A DNA stretch of 64,000 nt, from contig JBCDLC010000005.1 of NCBI GenBank assembly GCA_038745855.1, positions 1-64,000 of the forward strand, in the 5' to 3' direction. This DNA comes from UBA5336 sp038745855 (GTDB lineage: Bacteria > Pseudomonadota > Alphaproteobacteria > Caulobacterales > Hyphomonadaceae). This document shows positions 45,125 to 54,763 of the stretch, piece by piece; positions within the stretch are counted from its first letter, which is position 1, and every line of letters starts with the position of its first letter. Below the pieces are notes generated by a model, which was not told the DNA's origin, did no database searches, and was given only the letters and a program-made list of their open reading frames with translations. A program made the position numbers and the translations under genes.

Positions 45125-45985
45125 CTATTCTTCGGCAATCGACAGTCTTGACGCGTGCCCGCGCAGCATCTGGTTGAACTCTTCGATGCGCCACGACCTG
45201 TTTCGCAGAGCTTCGGCGATCTGCGCGTTTTCCTGAACGGTGCTGAAGCGTTCGCCCTCGATGACCCCGTGTTCGAAGAGGGCCTTTGCCGCGCCGCCCG
45301 TGAAGAGGAAGGCGCTGTCCCACGACAGGCCAGCGGCCTTGGCGAGTTCGTTCGTGCAGTTGGAGCCGAGCGTGTTGTAGAACCTGGGACGCTTGGAAAT
45401 TGCAGCGGTCCGCTCAACAAGCCGCTCGAAATATCCCACCTTTTCCTCTGGCGGCAGGGTGAGCTTGTAGGCTTCGAGCGCATGTCCGAGCAGGCTGGCG
45501 CGGCGGGTCATGAGATCCCGCGGCTCTGCCCAGACATAGACAAGCTCGTACTTGTTGAAGGCGCCGAGGACCGGGTTGTACCGCTCCCCTTCCGTTTTTC
45601 TGGCTTCGATCGTGAGCCCCAACATACCGCCCCCACCTTCGGCGATGGGGCCGAAGTCGAACACGACAAATGTATGCGCCATCAGGGGGAAGCCGGGATG
45701 GGGTTCGAGAATGAACCAGATGTCCTGGAGATCCTCGATCCTGTAGGTGCCGCGCTGTTGGAACACCTCGAGGATGGCGATCCCGTCGCGGAGGGGCAGA
45801 TACTGCCAGTCCCGGATCGGTGCGATGGTGACCGTATCACCGTCGTCGTTCCAGGTGACGCTGGGGGTTGCGGCGAGGTGGTCGACCCAGTCCCGGTCGT
45901 GGGAAGGGGCTTTCATGAACACGGCGATGACAAACATCGTAGCACCGGCGAGACCGCCCCCGACAATCCATCTCCAGAACTCCAT
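45125..45985 (-). CDS. DUF4105 membrane-anchored protein
   Basis: 286 aa with an N-terminal membrane helix (about 6-24) and a DUF4105 domain, recognised by GTYRIEDLQDIWFILEPHPGFPLMAHTFVVFDFG and the conserved YNTLGSNCTNELAKAAG, whose Asn-Cys-Thr pattern suggests a cysteine-peptidase-like fold. Predicted periplasmic. Function unknown. Confidence 0.82.
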   Translation of the reverse strand: MEFWRWIVGGGLAGATMFVIAVFMKAPSHDRDWVDHLAATPSVTWNDDGDTVTIAPIRDWQYLPLRDGIAILEVFQQRGTYRIEDLQDIWFILEPHPGFPLMAHTFVVFDFGPIAEGGGGMLGLTIEARKTEGERYNPVLGAFNKYELVYVWAEPRDLMTRRASLLGHALEAYKLTLPPEEKVGYFERLVERTAAISKRPRFYNTLGSNCTNELAKAAGLSWDSAFLFTGGAAKALFEHGVIEGERFSTVQENAQIAEALRNRSWRIEEFNQMLRGHASRLSIAEE

Positions 45986-46158
45986 CCCTCACGCTAGACC
46001 GTTTTTGGCTCTGGCGGAAACGGCCGCCCCATTTTTTCCGCCTGGGGCCGTTTGGCTTTGGTGAGGGGCTCGTTTGCTTCTGAAGGGGGTGAGGTGGGTG
46101 GGGGGAGTCAGGGTGGAGACCAGCATAGCCCGGCTTGTTCGGGCGGACGGGGCGTTAC

Positions 46159-46200
46159 GGCCAGCACATTTGGCCGGCCCGCGCGGGTGCGCGTCCGGTG
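46159..46200. repeat. 42-bp dispersed repeat, copy 1
   Basis: Matches 63469-63510 at the same length, differing only at one base before TTTGGCC and a few spacer bases. Common parts are GGCCAGCAC, TTTGGCCGGCCCGCGC and GCGCGTCCGGTG, and it contains the palindrome GGCCGGCC and a GCGC-spacer-GCGC stem. It lies 36 bp past the end of the 46237-46650 gene, as copy 2 lies just past its similar gene. REP-like or a shared terminator. Confidence 0.75.
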
Positions 46201-46236
46201 CTCTCGTGCTGCTATGCCGCCGTCTGGCGCCCCGTA

Positions 46237-46650
46237 TCAGGGCGCGGCGGACGGAACGGCGGTGATCGTGCGATCTCCGCTTGTCCGATTTGTCTTCTGC
46301 TTGCCCATCGCCATTGAATGCCGCGGCTGCCCAATGCGGCTTTCAAACCCAATCCGGCCAAACCCGGATGCACCTAACCCAAATGCATCCGAACGGTTCG
46401 CAGGCTCAGCCCAATGCGCCTGCGCCCGTGTATGGATCGGCTCGTCGGTCTTCGGCGGCTTTGTTCCGCCAATGATCGTGTTTTCTGACAAGCGGACGTC
46501 GGGGGCCCATTCCCGGTCTGGCCTGTCATCAAACGTCGCTCCTTCGGGCTGAGGATCACCCATAGCTTTCGCCACCGAACGGGCGCGGAGCCCGGCGGCG
46601 GAGATGGCTAGGGCTGTCGCCCAAATCAAAAGGAGGATGAGAAAATCCAT
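46237..46650 (-). CDS. Small membrane-anchored protein, repeat-linked (copy 1)
   Basis: 137 aa. The first 22 residues form one hydrophobic helix (MDFLILLLIWATALAISAAG); the rest is polar and looks disordered. The start, promoter-side sequence and downstream 42-bp repeat match those of the gene at 63548-63964, though the tails have diverged. No known domain. The tail may not be under coding constraint; a shorter true product is possible. Confidence 0.5.
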   Translation of the reverse strand: MDFLILLLIWATALAISAAGLRARSVAKAMGDPQPEGATFDDRPDREWAPDVRLSENTIIGGTKPPKTDEPIHTRAQAHWAEPANRSDAFGLGASGFGRIGFESRIGQPRHSMAMGKQKTNRTSGDRTITAVPSAAP

Positions 46651-46855
46651 AGGCGCAGAATACCACTGGATTGGGGGGTGAGGATTAGTTGGGCCGAATT
46701 ATTTTTAGTGCGTTGTAATAATGTGGTTTTATAAGGGTTGAGGTGTTGGATAAGTCGGTCTCTTCGGCATGGCCTTCCCATGCGTGCGGACTTGTCAGGA
46801 CCGGCATTGCCCCATAGGCAGTCGGCCCACCCCATTGACCAAGCGGGAGAAAGTC

Positions 46856-47881
46856 ATGGCGTTGCGCGTCGCCGTTGTTGGTGCCACCGGGAATGTGGGC
46901 AAGGAACTGCTCGCCATCCTGGATGAGCGCGATTTTCCGGCCGATGCCGTGATCCCGTTGGCGTCGAGGCGTTCGGTAGGACGGCAGGTCAGCCTGGGTG
47001 ACAGGACGCTGACTTGCCAGGCGCTCGATGATTTTGATTTCTCAGGCGCCGATCTGGTTTTGATGTCGGCGGGCGGTTCGGTGTCGAAGGAATGGGCGCC
47101 CAGGATCGCTGCCGCTGGGGCGATCGTCATCGACAATTCTTCGGCCTGGCGGAAGGATGACGACGTCCCCCTGATCATTCCCGAGGTGAACGCTGATGCG
47201 GTGATGGGATACACGGCCAAGAATATCATCGCCAACCCGAACTGCTCGACCGCTCAATTGCTCGTGGCGCTCAAACCGCTGCACGATGCCGCGCGCATCA
47301 AGCGCGTGATCGTTGACACCTACCAATCGGTCTCGGGCACGGGGAAAGAGGCCATGGATGAGCTCTGGAACCAGACCAAGGGCCGGTTTGTGAACGATCC
47401 GGTCGAGCCCATGGTCTATCCCAAACAGATTGCTTTCAACGTCATCCCCCATGGCGGGGACTTTCTGGAAAATGGCTATACGACGGAAGAGCAGAAGATC
47501 ATTGATGAGACCCACAAGATCCTCGATCCGGATATCGCGGTGAGTGCCACCAGCGTCCGTGTGCCGGTTTTTGTGGGCCACTCGGAAGCGGTGCATGTGG
47601 AGTTCCATGACGGAATCACCCCCGGTTCGGCCCGTAAACTGTTGCGTGAAGCGCCTGGCGTCATGTTGGTCGATGACCCGCGCGAGGAGCGCTATGTGAC
47701 GCCGGTGGAATGTGTTGGCGAATGGGCGACGTTTGTCTCTCGCGTGCGCCGCGATCCGACGGTGGAGAACGGCCTCGCGTTATGGGTGGTCTCCGACAAT
47801 CTCCGGAAGGGGGCGGCGCTGAATGCCATCCAGATTGCAGAAACGCTGATCGAACGGGGCGTTCTGAAGCCGGGATCGTGA
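46856..47881 (+). CDS. asd: Aspartate-semialdehyde dehydrogenase
   Basis: 341 aa from ATG 46856 with GGGAGA upstream; the frame from 46769 is an over-extension. NADP-binding VVGATGNVGKELL at the N-terminus, catalytic Cys130 in NPNCSTAQ, and C-terminal VRVPVFVGHSEAVHVE with the active His. Reduces aspartyl phosphate to the semialdehyde on the way to lysine/DAP, threonine and methionine. Single gene. Confidence 0.97.
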   Translation: MALRVAVVGATGNVGKELLAILDERDFPADAVIPLASRRSVGRQVSLGDRTLTCQALDDFDFSGADLVLMSAGGSVSKEWAPRIAAAGAIVIDNSSAWRKDDDVPLIIPEVNADAVMGYTAKNIIANPNCSTAQLLVALKPLHDAARIKRVIVDTYQSVSGTGKEAMDELWNQTKGRFVNDPVEPMVYPKQIAFNVIPHGGDFLENGYTTEEQKIIDETHKILDPDIAVSATSVRVPVFVGHSEAVHVEFHDGITPGSARKLLREAPGVMLVDDPREERYVTPVECVGEWATFVSRVRRDPTVENGLALWVVSDNLRKGAALNAIQIAETLIERGVLKPGS

Positions 47882-47950
47882 GTCCTCGTTTCTGAACCAG
47901 GGCACAGGAAGCGGGTGGCGTGCGGGCGGCATCGCCCCTAGGGCTCTAGG

Positions 47951-48847
47951 ATGACCACCGATATCCGCAACGGCTTCCTGGCGGCGCTCGCAGCCTATCT
48001 GATCTGGGGCCTGTTGCCGCTCTACTTCAAATGGCTTGGCCATATCGCACCGGCGGACATGTTGGCCCAGCGGATCCTTTGGAGCGTGCCCACGGGCATC
48101 CTGTTGCTGAGCGTTGCGCGTCGCTGGTCTGACTTCAAAGGGGCGCTCCAGCCGCGGCACCTGCGTTGGCTGCTCCTGTCCGGCCTGTTTATCGGCGGCA
48201 ACTGGTTTCTTTATATCTGGGCCGTGGGGCAGGGCCGGGTGATGGAGGCCAGCCTCGGCTATTACCTCAATCCACTGGTGAACGTGGCGCTGGGGTCGAT
48301 CTTCTTGTCTGAAAGCCTGCGCCGCGCCCAATGGGTTGCCGTCGGCCTTGCGTGTGGGGGCGTCGCCATCATGGCGCAGGCGCTTGGCCAGTTGCCTTGG
48401 GTGTCGCTGGTGCTGTGCTTCAGCTTTTCGTTCTACGGGCTGATCCGGAAGCAGGTTCCCGTCGATGGCCGGGCGGGGTTCCTGGTGGAGGCGGCTGTGC
48501 TGTTGCCTTTAGCGATGGGATGGACCGTCTTCCAACTCTCGCAGCCGGGGACGGCGCCATTCGGTGACGGGGGATGGAATGTGTTGGCATTGGCGATTTC
48601 AGGCCCGCTGACGGCGGTGCCGCTGATCCTGTTCGCCGTGGCCGCCAAACGGCTGATGCTCGCAACGATCGGCATGATGCAATACATCGCGCCGACCCTG
48701 CAGTTCCTGGTTGCGATCCTTTACGGCGAGGCGTTCTCGATGACCCATGCCCTGGCCTTCACCTTTATCTGGAGCGCCCTTATTTTGTTCACGATAGACG
48801 GTATTCTGGGCAACCGTCGTGCACAGCAACCGCCGCGGGCGGCATAG
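47951..48847 (+). CDS. rarD: RarD/EamA family transporter
   Basis: 298 aa with about ten membrane helices; the N-terminal IWGLLPLYFKWLGHIAPADMLAQRILWS is the RarD signature. DMT-superfamily inner-membrane exporter or permease whose substrate is unknown. Confidence 0.92.
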   Translation: MTTDIRNGFLAALAAYLIWGLLPLYFKWLGHIAPADMLAQRILWSVPTGILLLSVARRWSDFKGALQPRHLRWLLLSGLFIGGNWFLYIWAVGQGRVMEASLGYYLNPLVNVALGSIFLSESLRRAQWVAVGLACGGVAIMAQALGQLPWVSLVLCFSFSFYGLIRKQVPVDGRAGFLVEAAVLLPLAMGWTVFQLSQPGTAPFGDGGWNVLALAISGPLTAVPLILFAVAAKRLMLATIGMMQYIAPTLQFLVAILYGEAFSMTHALAFTFIWSALILFTIDGILGNRRAQQPPRAA

Positions 48848-48937
48848 AATTCTCATGACAGCCGAAGCTGGGCAAAGAAAACCCGGTCAGCGAGGGCTTG
48901 ACCGGGCGAGAGACTTTACGATGGAGAGTTTGCACTC

Positions 48938-49681
48938 GTGGAGAAGCTAGCAACAACCGTACCAATGACGGATCTTGCGCGGATTCACTACGCAATCGGC
49001 GATATCCATGGTGAAGCGGCGCGGCTGACCAAACTGCATGGTCTCATCTTCGAGCACCACCTGGCCTTCCATGCCGACCAGCCGGCCGTGCTTGTCCACC
49101 TGGGCGATTATGTTGACCGTGGGCCCGATAGCCGGGGTGTGATCGAGCGGTTGCGGACGCTGGAACGGGCCGCTGCGGGGAACCCCAAACTCGATATTAT
49201 CTGCTTGCGGGGCAACCATGAGCAGATGATGATCGACGCGCTGGACGGCGGCGCCATGGCAGAGGCGCTTTGGGCGCGCAATGGCGGCACGGCAACGCTT
49301 GCCAGTTATGAAACCGATCCGATCCCGGGCCTTCTGTACAAACACCACATGTGGCTCAAGGCGCGGCCTTTCCGCCACTGGGACGAGGCCGACCAACTGG
49401 TGTTCGTGCATGCCGGGGTCGACGGGGCGTTCTTTCCCGATGAGAAGCGCGAGACCTACATGTGGACGCGCGCGGAAACGTTTTTCGACACCCAGCGCTG
49501 GACCTCGCCAACGCTCCAAGGACACACGGTGATCCACGGTCACACACCAACGGACGATAACCGCCCGTTCGTCTCGCTGGATGGACGGCGGATCAATGTG
49601 GATACCGGGGTCTGCTTTGGCGGGAGCTTGACGGCTGCTGTGATTGCGCCCGGGGAGGACGTTCGCTTTCTGTCGGTCTGA
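48938..49681 (+). CDS. PPP-type metallophosphoesterase
   Basis: 247 aa from the GTG at 48938 (GGAG upstream); ATG 48965 is an alternative. Metal-binding motifs in order: GDIHG, GDYVDRGPDSRGV, RGNHE, and later His residues in GHTPT. Serine/threonine protein phosphatase or diadenosine-tetraphosphatase-like enzyme. Cytoplasmic. Confidence 0.92.
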   Translation: MEKLATTVPMTDLARIHYAIGDIHGEAARLTKLHGLIFEHHLAFHADQPAVLVHLGDYVDRGPDSRGVIERLRTLERAAAGNPKLDIICLRGNHEQMMIDALDGGAMAEALWARNGGTATLASYETDPIPGLLYKHHMWLKARPFRHWDEADQLVFVHAGVDGAFFPDEKRETYMWTRAETFFDTQRWTSPTLQGHTVIHGHTPTDDNRPFVSLDGRRINVDTGVCFGGSLTAAVIAPGEDVRFLSV

Positions 49682-49783
49682 CCGCGCGGGTCCCTCGAAA
49701 CCGGGCCGCCTTAACAGTTCTACTGTGACGGGGCGCTCAAAGCCTGTACGCTCCCTGCAACGAAAGTGAGAGGGAGGAATGTT

Positions 49784-50614
49784 GTGGGACAGTTGGATGG
49801 AAAGGTTGCGATTATCACGGGTGCTGCCAGCGGGATTGGGCGGGCGACGGCCGAAGCCATGGCACGCGAGGGAGCGGCCGTCATGGTCACCGATCTCGAT
49901 GGTGAGGGCGCTGCCCGCTGCGCGGACGCGATAAAGGAGACGGGTGCGCGTGCGATCCACGCCCAGCAGGACGTCACCGATGAGGGCCGTTGGGATGTGG
50001 TGGTGGCCCAGACCACCGAAGCGTTCGGCGGGCTTACGACACTTGTGAACAACGCGGGCGTAGCGATTGGGGGCGCTTTGGTGGATTTCAGCCTTGACGA
50101 TTGGCGCCGCCAGATCGCGATCAATCTCGATAGCGTGTTTCTGGGCACGCGGGCGGGTGTGCGGGCCATGCGGGAAACGGGGGGTGCCGGGTCCGTCGTC
50201 AATATTTCCTCGGTGGCCGGCCTCAGGGGCGCGAGTGGAATGGGCGCCTACTGCGCGTCGAAGGGCGGCGTGCGCCTCTTTTCGAAAGCGGTCGCCGTGG
50301 AGTGTGCCCAGAACGGCGACAATATCCGGGTCAACTCCGTGCATCCCGGCATTATCGAAACACCGCTCTGGGGTAAGGAGATTGCGCGGGTCATCGAAGC
50401 AGCGCCCGATCCCGAAGCCATGCGTGCGGGCCTCTTCACCGAAGGGGGGAACGCCATCAACACGGCCGCCTTGGGCGCATCGGTATCCCCAATGGCGCGA
50501 CCGGGCACAGCCCAGGAGGTTGCCGACATCATCGTTTTCCTCGCCAGCGATGCCAGCAGCTATTGCACCGGCCAGGAGTTCGTTGTCGATGGCGGCATGA
50601 CGGCGAGCAGCTGA
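49784..50614 (+). CDS. SDR family dehydrogenase
   Basis: 276 aa from a GTG at 49784, selected because GGGAGGAA is 4-5 nt upstream and the protein then begins as usual for SDRs. Cofactor motif TGAASGIG, NNAG, catalytic Ser in NISS and YCASK. C-terminal substrate loop GIIETPLWG and end GGMTASS. Likely NAD-dependent alcohol/hydroxysteroid-type dehydrogenase, substrate unknown. Confidence 0.9.
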   Translation: MGQLDGKVAIITGAASGIGRATAEAMAREGAAVMVTDLDGEGAARCADAIKETGARAIHAQQDVTDEGRWDVVVAQTTEAFGGLTTLVNNAGVAIGGALVDFSLDDWRRQIAINLDSVFLGTRAGVRAMRETGGAGSVVNISSVAGLRGASGMGAYCASKGGVRLFSKAVAVECAQNGDNIRVNSVHPGIIETPLWGKEIARVIEAAPDPEAMRAGLFTEGGNAINTAALGASVSPMARPGTAQEVADIIVFLASDASSYCTGQEFVVDGGMTASS

Positions 50615-50724
50615 GCGGTTCGGCTGACCAGGTACGCGTGTGCCTGCGCATGCAACGGCCTGTATCAATTTGTGTGCGGCCCCTCTAGCGTTTGGCCAAA
50701 CACGCGAAGGGGAGGAAGGCGCCC

Positions 50725-52008
50725 ATGGATTGGGGCTGGGACAATCTGCGCGCCCTGGGTGGTCTTGGTTTGATCATTGCCCTGGCCTGGGGTGTCTCCG
50801 AAGACCGGTCGCGGTTTCCCTGGCGTATTGCGCTGGGCGCCGTGACGCTGCAGTTTGCCTTCGCGCTTCTCCTGTTCGGGGTGCCCCTCGTCCGGGATCT
50901 TCTGTTCAGGGCGAACGTGATTGTCGACGCGCTCGAGGATGCAACCCGCGCCGGCACCGGGTTCGTCTTCGGCTATATCGGCAACAATGAAGCCGCCAGC
51001 GCGATCATGGCGGGGGACGCGCCACCGCTCTTCTTCTTCCAGATCTTGCCGATTGTGATCGTCGTTGCGGCCCTCTCTGCCATGCTGTGGCATTGGCGTA
51101 TCCTGAGATGGGTGACGAAGGGCTTTGCGCTGGTATTCCGGCGCGGCATGGGGCTCGGCGGGGCAACCTCGCTTGCGGTGTCGGCCAATGTCTTCATGGG
51201 CATGACCGAGGCACCGGTGCTGGTGAAGCCTTACTTGAAAGGCATGACCCGGTCCGAGCTGTTCATCCTCATGACGACGGGCTTTGCAACCATCGCCGGT
51301 AGCGTTCTCATCATTTATGTTTCGTTTCTCGAAGAGGCCGGCGTCAGCTTCAATCCGCTCGCACAGCTTCTCACAGCATCGATCATGGCAGCGCCGGCTT
51401 CAGTGGCCCTCGCGCTGATCATGGTGCCGGAAACGACCGCCAAGACCGATCGCGCTCACGAGCCCGATTTCGAATACCAATCCACGATGGATGCTTTCGC
51501 CACCGGGGCCGCCGATGGGCTGAAAATCGTTTTGAACATCGCGACAATGTTGATTGCAGCCCTCGCCCTTCTGTTTCTGGCGAACGGCATCCTGGGCACA
51601 CTTCCGGAGATCGCAGGCGCCCCCCTTTCGATCGAGCGCGTACTGGGCTGGATCTTCCTTCCGCTGATGTACATGATCGGCGTGCCCTGGGAGGAAGCGG
51701 CCAAGGCGGGCTCCCTGATGGGCGTGAAGACCGTGCTCACCGAATTTGTCGCTTTCCTGCAACTGGCCGCCATACCCCCTGAAGCCTTTTCCGAGCGCAG
51801 CCGTATCATCACCACCCATGCCATTTGCGGGTTTGCCAATTTCGGTTCCATGGGCATCCTCATTGGCGGCTTAACGATTATTGAACCCGAACGGCGGGAG
51901 ACATTTCTCTCTTTGGCGTGGAAGACCCTGCTTGCCGGAACGCTGGCGACATGCATGTCAGGCGCTGTGGTGGGGGCATTGCCCGTCGGGCTGTTCCTCG
52001 GGAGTTGA
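50725..52008 (+). CDS. NupC-type concentrative nucleoside transporter
   Basis: 427 aa from ATG 50725 (GGAGG upstream). Full CNT layout: N-terminal helices, the NupC gate region with FGYIGNNEA, NVFMGMTEAPVLVKPYL, and the C-terminal half with MGVKTVLTEFVAF and CGFANFGSMGI. Imports nucleosides with a cation gradient. Only 2 bp separate it from the TonB receptor, suggesting one uptake pathway. Confidence 0.95.
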   Translation: MDWGWDNLRALGGLGLIIALAWGVSEDRSRFPWRIALGAVTLQFAFALLLFGVPLVRDLLFRANVIVDALEDATRAGTGFVFGYIGNNEAASAIMAGDAPPLFFFQILPIVIVVAALSAMLWHWRILRWVTKGFALVFRRGMGLGGATSLAVSANVFMGMTEAPVLVKPYLKGMTRSELFILMTTGFATIAGSVLIIYVSFLEEAGVSFNPLAQLLTASIMAAPASVALALIMVPETTAKTDRAHEPDFEYQSTMDAFATGAADGLKIVLNIATMLIAALALLFLANGILGTLPEIAGAPLSIERVLGWIFLPLMYMIGVPWEEAAKAGSLMGVKTVLTEFVAFLQLAAIPPEAFSERSRIITTHAICGFANFGSMGILIGGLTIIEPERRETFLSLAWKTLLAGTLATCMSGAVVGALPVGLFLGS

Positions 52009-52010
52009 GT

Positions 52011-54119
52011 TTGCGATCCATCGTTTTTTGCGGCGCGACCGCTTTGCTGGTCTTTTCGGCCGCAGCCCAGGAGGACAGCCTGGTCGAGTGTGACAGCGCC
52101 GGGCCAGTATCCAGCTGTGCGGATGGATCCAAAGCGGCGCGCACGCTGAACCCTGTTTTGATCTACGGTGACCGGCAACAGTCCGACCCTGGAAGCTATT
52201 CTGTGCTCGGGCCGGACGCTGTGATCTCCCTCGCGGCCGATCACCCTGCCGAACTTCTGAACACGCTCCCCGGTGTCAATATCCAGATGAATTCCGGCCA
52301 GGAGCACCTGATCGCCATCCGCTCGCCCGTGCTGACCGGGGGGGCCGGGCAGGGCAGTTTTCTTATTCTCGAGAATGGCGTTCCGACCCGTTCGCCCGCT
52401 TTTGGCAATGTGAACAGCTTGATCGAGCCGCACCACGAGGTGGCGAGCGCCGTAGAAGTGGTTCGCGGCCCTGGCAGTGCAAAGTTCGGCTCCAACGCAG
52501 TGCACGGTCTCATCAACGTGTTCCTGCCGCAAACGGCTGCGGGTAGGGCCGAGCGTGGCGCAGATCTCCGTGTCTCGGTATCCACACTCCAGCGTTACAA
52601 GGGTGACGGTGTCGTCGATCTCGGACAGAACACAACGGCCGCGTTATCCCTGCAGAAAGACGTGGGGTGGCGCGACAATACCGGGCTGGACCAGCAGAAA
52701 GTCTCGATCGTTTCGACGAGGGCGCTCGGCGGTTGGGATGCAACCGGCTGGCTGAGCCTCCAGAACATGCATCAGGAGACGGCCGGCTTTATCCAGGGGC
52801 CGAATGTCTTCCGCGACCGGGATATTGCGCGCACCAATCCCAATCCTGAGGCGGGGCGTGATGCCCGCTCGGCCCGGATTGCCCTGCGATTGGAACGCCC
52901 CCTGGCGGCGGGAACCCTGAGTGTCACGCCCTTCGCCCGAAGCCAGGAGATGAGCTTTCGCCAGCACTTCCTGCCGAACCGGAGTTTTGAAAAGAACGGC
53001 CATACGGGCGGCGGCGTACAGCTGCGATGGGAGGATGTGGTGCTGTCGGATCGGTTCAGCCTTTCGCTGGGCGGTGACGTGGACTTTGCCACAGGGTTCC
53101 TCAAGGAAACCCAGGATGACCCGTTCGGCTTTTTTCCAGGAGATATGCGTTTCCCGGCCGGGGTGCACTATGACTACGACGTCGATACCCAGGCCTATGC
53201 ACTTTGGGGCGAGGCCAATTGGCAAGTCTCGGATCAGCTGGTGGTGGTTGCGGGCCTCAGGGGTGAGGTCCACGATTATGACTACACCACCGATGCGCCG
53301 CCCGGCATCAATGGCCGGTTCAATGTTCCGGAAGACCGGTCCGATGCGTTCGATCTTCTGACCCCGAAGCTTGGTGCGGTGTTCACGGTGAATGGGGACC
53401 TCGACCTATATGCTAATTACGCCCGGGGGGAGCGCGCCCCCCAGGCAACCGACCTCTATCGGCTGCAATCGCAGCAAGTTGCCGGCGAAGTGGACGAGGA
53501 AACGCTTGATTCGTTCGAAATCGGGGTTCGGGGCCAAGTGGCAGGGTTTGTGTTCGATGCGGCCGCTTACCGGCTCGACAAGGAGAACTTCTTCTTCCGC
53601 GATGCGGATGGGCTGAACGTTCCGGACGGGCGCACCGACCATATGGGGGTCGAGCTGTCGCTTGCGGGGGCGCTTTGGGAGTCTTCGGAAAGGACCGGCC
53701 GCGGCCTTTCCTTGGCGGGCAATGTGTCCTGGTCTGATCAGACCTACGATTTCAACCGCATCGTCGGCAACGCGTCCGAAGTGATCCGAGATGGCGACCC
53801 GATCGATACGGCGCCCGAATGGCTTGCTGACCTGGCGCTGACTTACAGCTACGATGACCGCACGGATCTGGCACTCCAGCTCGAATACATCGGAGCGTAC
53901 GTGACAAATCCGTCCGGTTCGCAGGATTATCCAGGGCATACTCTGACCACGGTGAGGGCTAGCCATGCGTTTAGCGGGACCCTTGAAGCATTTGTCCTGG
54001 TCAGAAACCTCTTCGACCTGGAATATGCCGACCGGGCGGACTTCGCTTTCGGGAACAGCCGCTTCTTTCCAGGGGAGCCCTTGAACGCCACGCTCGGCAT
54101 CCGAAAGCGATTTCCATAG
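52011..54119 (+). CDS. TonB-dependent receptor, linked to nupC
   Basis: 702 aa from a TTG at 52011, with GGGAG upstream and a signal peptide ending SAAAQ directly after. Plug domain about 45-170 (LLNTLPGVNIQ...VVRGPGSAKFGSNAVHG), then a 22-strand barrel ending in a C-terminal aromatic-type segment. No STN domain. Because it follows a nucleoside transporter with 2 bp spacing, nucleosides or their derivatives are plausible ligands, but this is inference. Confidence 0.9.
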   Translation: MRSIVFCGATALLVFSAAAQEDSLVECDSAGPVSSCADGSKAARTLNPVLIYGDRQQSDPGSYSVLGPDAVISLAADHPAELLNTLPGVNIQMNSGQEHLIAIRSPVLTGGAGQGSFLILENGVPTRSPAFGNVNSLIEPHHEVASAVEVVRGPGSAKFGSNAVHGLINVFLPQTAAGRAERGADLRVSVSTLQRYKGDGVVDLGQNTTAALSLQKDVGWRDNTGLDQQKVSIVSTRALGGWDATGWLSLQNMHQETAGFIQGPNVFRDRDIARTNPNPEAGRDARSARIALRLERPLAAGTLSVTPFARSQEMSFRQHFLPNRSFEKNGHTGGGVQLRWEDVVLSDRFSLSLGGDVDFATGFLKETQDDPFGFFPGDMRFPAGVHYDYDVDTQAYALWGEANWQVSDQLVVVAGLRGEVHDYDYTTDAPPGINGRFNVPEDRSDAFDLLTPKLGAVFTVNGDLDLYANYARGERAPQATDLYRLQSQQVAGEVDEETLDSFEIGVRGQVAGFVFDAAAYRLDKENFFFRDADGLNVPDGRTDHMGVELSLAGALWESSERTGRGLSLAGNVSWSDQTYDFNRIVGNASEVIRDGDPIDTAPEWLADLALTYSYDDRTDLALQLEYIGAYVTNPSGSQDYPGHTLTTVRASHAFSGTLEAFVLVRNLFDLEYADRADFAFGNSRFFPGEPLNATLGIRKRFP

Positions 54120-54145
54120 CATAGCGGGTTGGGAGGCCCGGACTC

Positions 54146-54763
54146 ATGAAGCTCTACCACGCACCAAAGGCGGTAAACCCGGAACGGGTCGTCCACTTTC
54201 TTCGGGCAAAAGGACGGATCGACGCCGTTGAGATCGAAGAAATTTCGATCATGGACCAGGAACACAAGACAGATGCGTACCGCGCCCTCAGCCCGTTTTC
54301 CCAGGTGCCGGTCCTCGTGTCGGATGACGGAACGACCATGACCGAATCGCGGGCGATCTGTACCTATATCGAAGGCCTCTATCCGGACCCGAACCTCATG
54401 GGCGGCGATGCGAAGGAGCGGGCATTGGTCGAAATGTGGGATCGCCGCATCGAGTTCATGTTCATGATGCAATTCGCGCTCTGGTTCCGGAATGCGCACC
54501 CCATGATGGCGCCGCTCGAAACGCCCCAGTGCGAAGGGACAGCTCAGAAAGCCGAGAAGAACGCGCGCGCCTTTGCCAAACGCCTGGACGAACATCTCAA
54601 AGACCACGCCTTCGTCGCCGCCGACCGGTTCACGATCGCAGATATCACGGCGTATCTCACATGCGGATTTTGCGGCGCGATGCGGTGGCAGCCCCATAAG
54701 GAACTGGAGCATTTAAGCGGCTGGTACGCGCGATTGAAGGCGATGCCATTCACCGGCCGCTAG
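54146..54763 (+). CDS. Glutathione S-transferase family protein
   Basis: 205 aa with an N-terminal thioredoxin-like domain (about 1-80; SPFSQVPVL and TESRAICTYIE, the glutathione-binding Pro and Glu-Ser) and an all-helical C-terminal domain with the FTIADITAYLTC motif. Its end overlaps by 4 nt the end of the convergent luciferase-like gene. Confidence 0.93.
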   Translation: MKLYHAPKAVNPERVVHFLRAKGRIDAVEIEEISIMDQEHKTDAYRALSPFSQVPVLVSDDGTTMTESRAICTYIEGLYPDPNLMGGDAKERALVEMWDRRIEFMFMMQFALWFRNAHPMMAPLETPQCEGTAQKAEKNARAFAKRLDEHLKDHAFVAADRFTIADITAYLTCGFCGAMRWQPHKELEHLSGWYARLKAMPFTGR

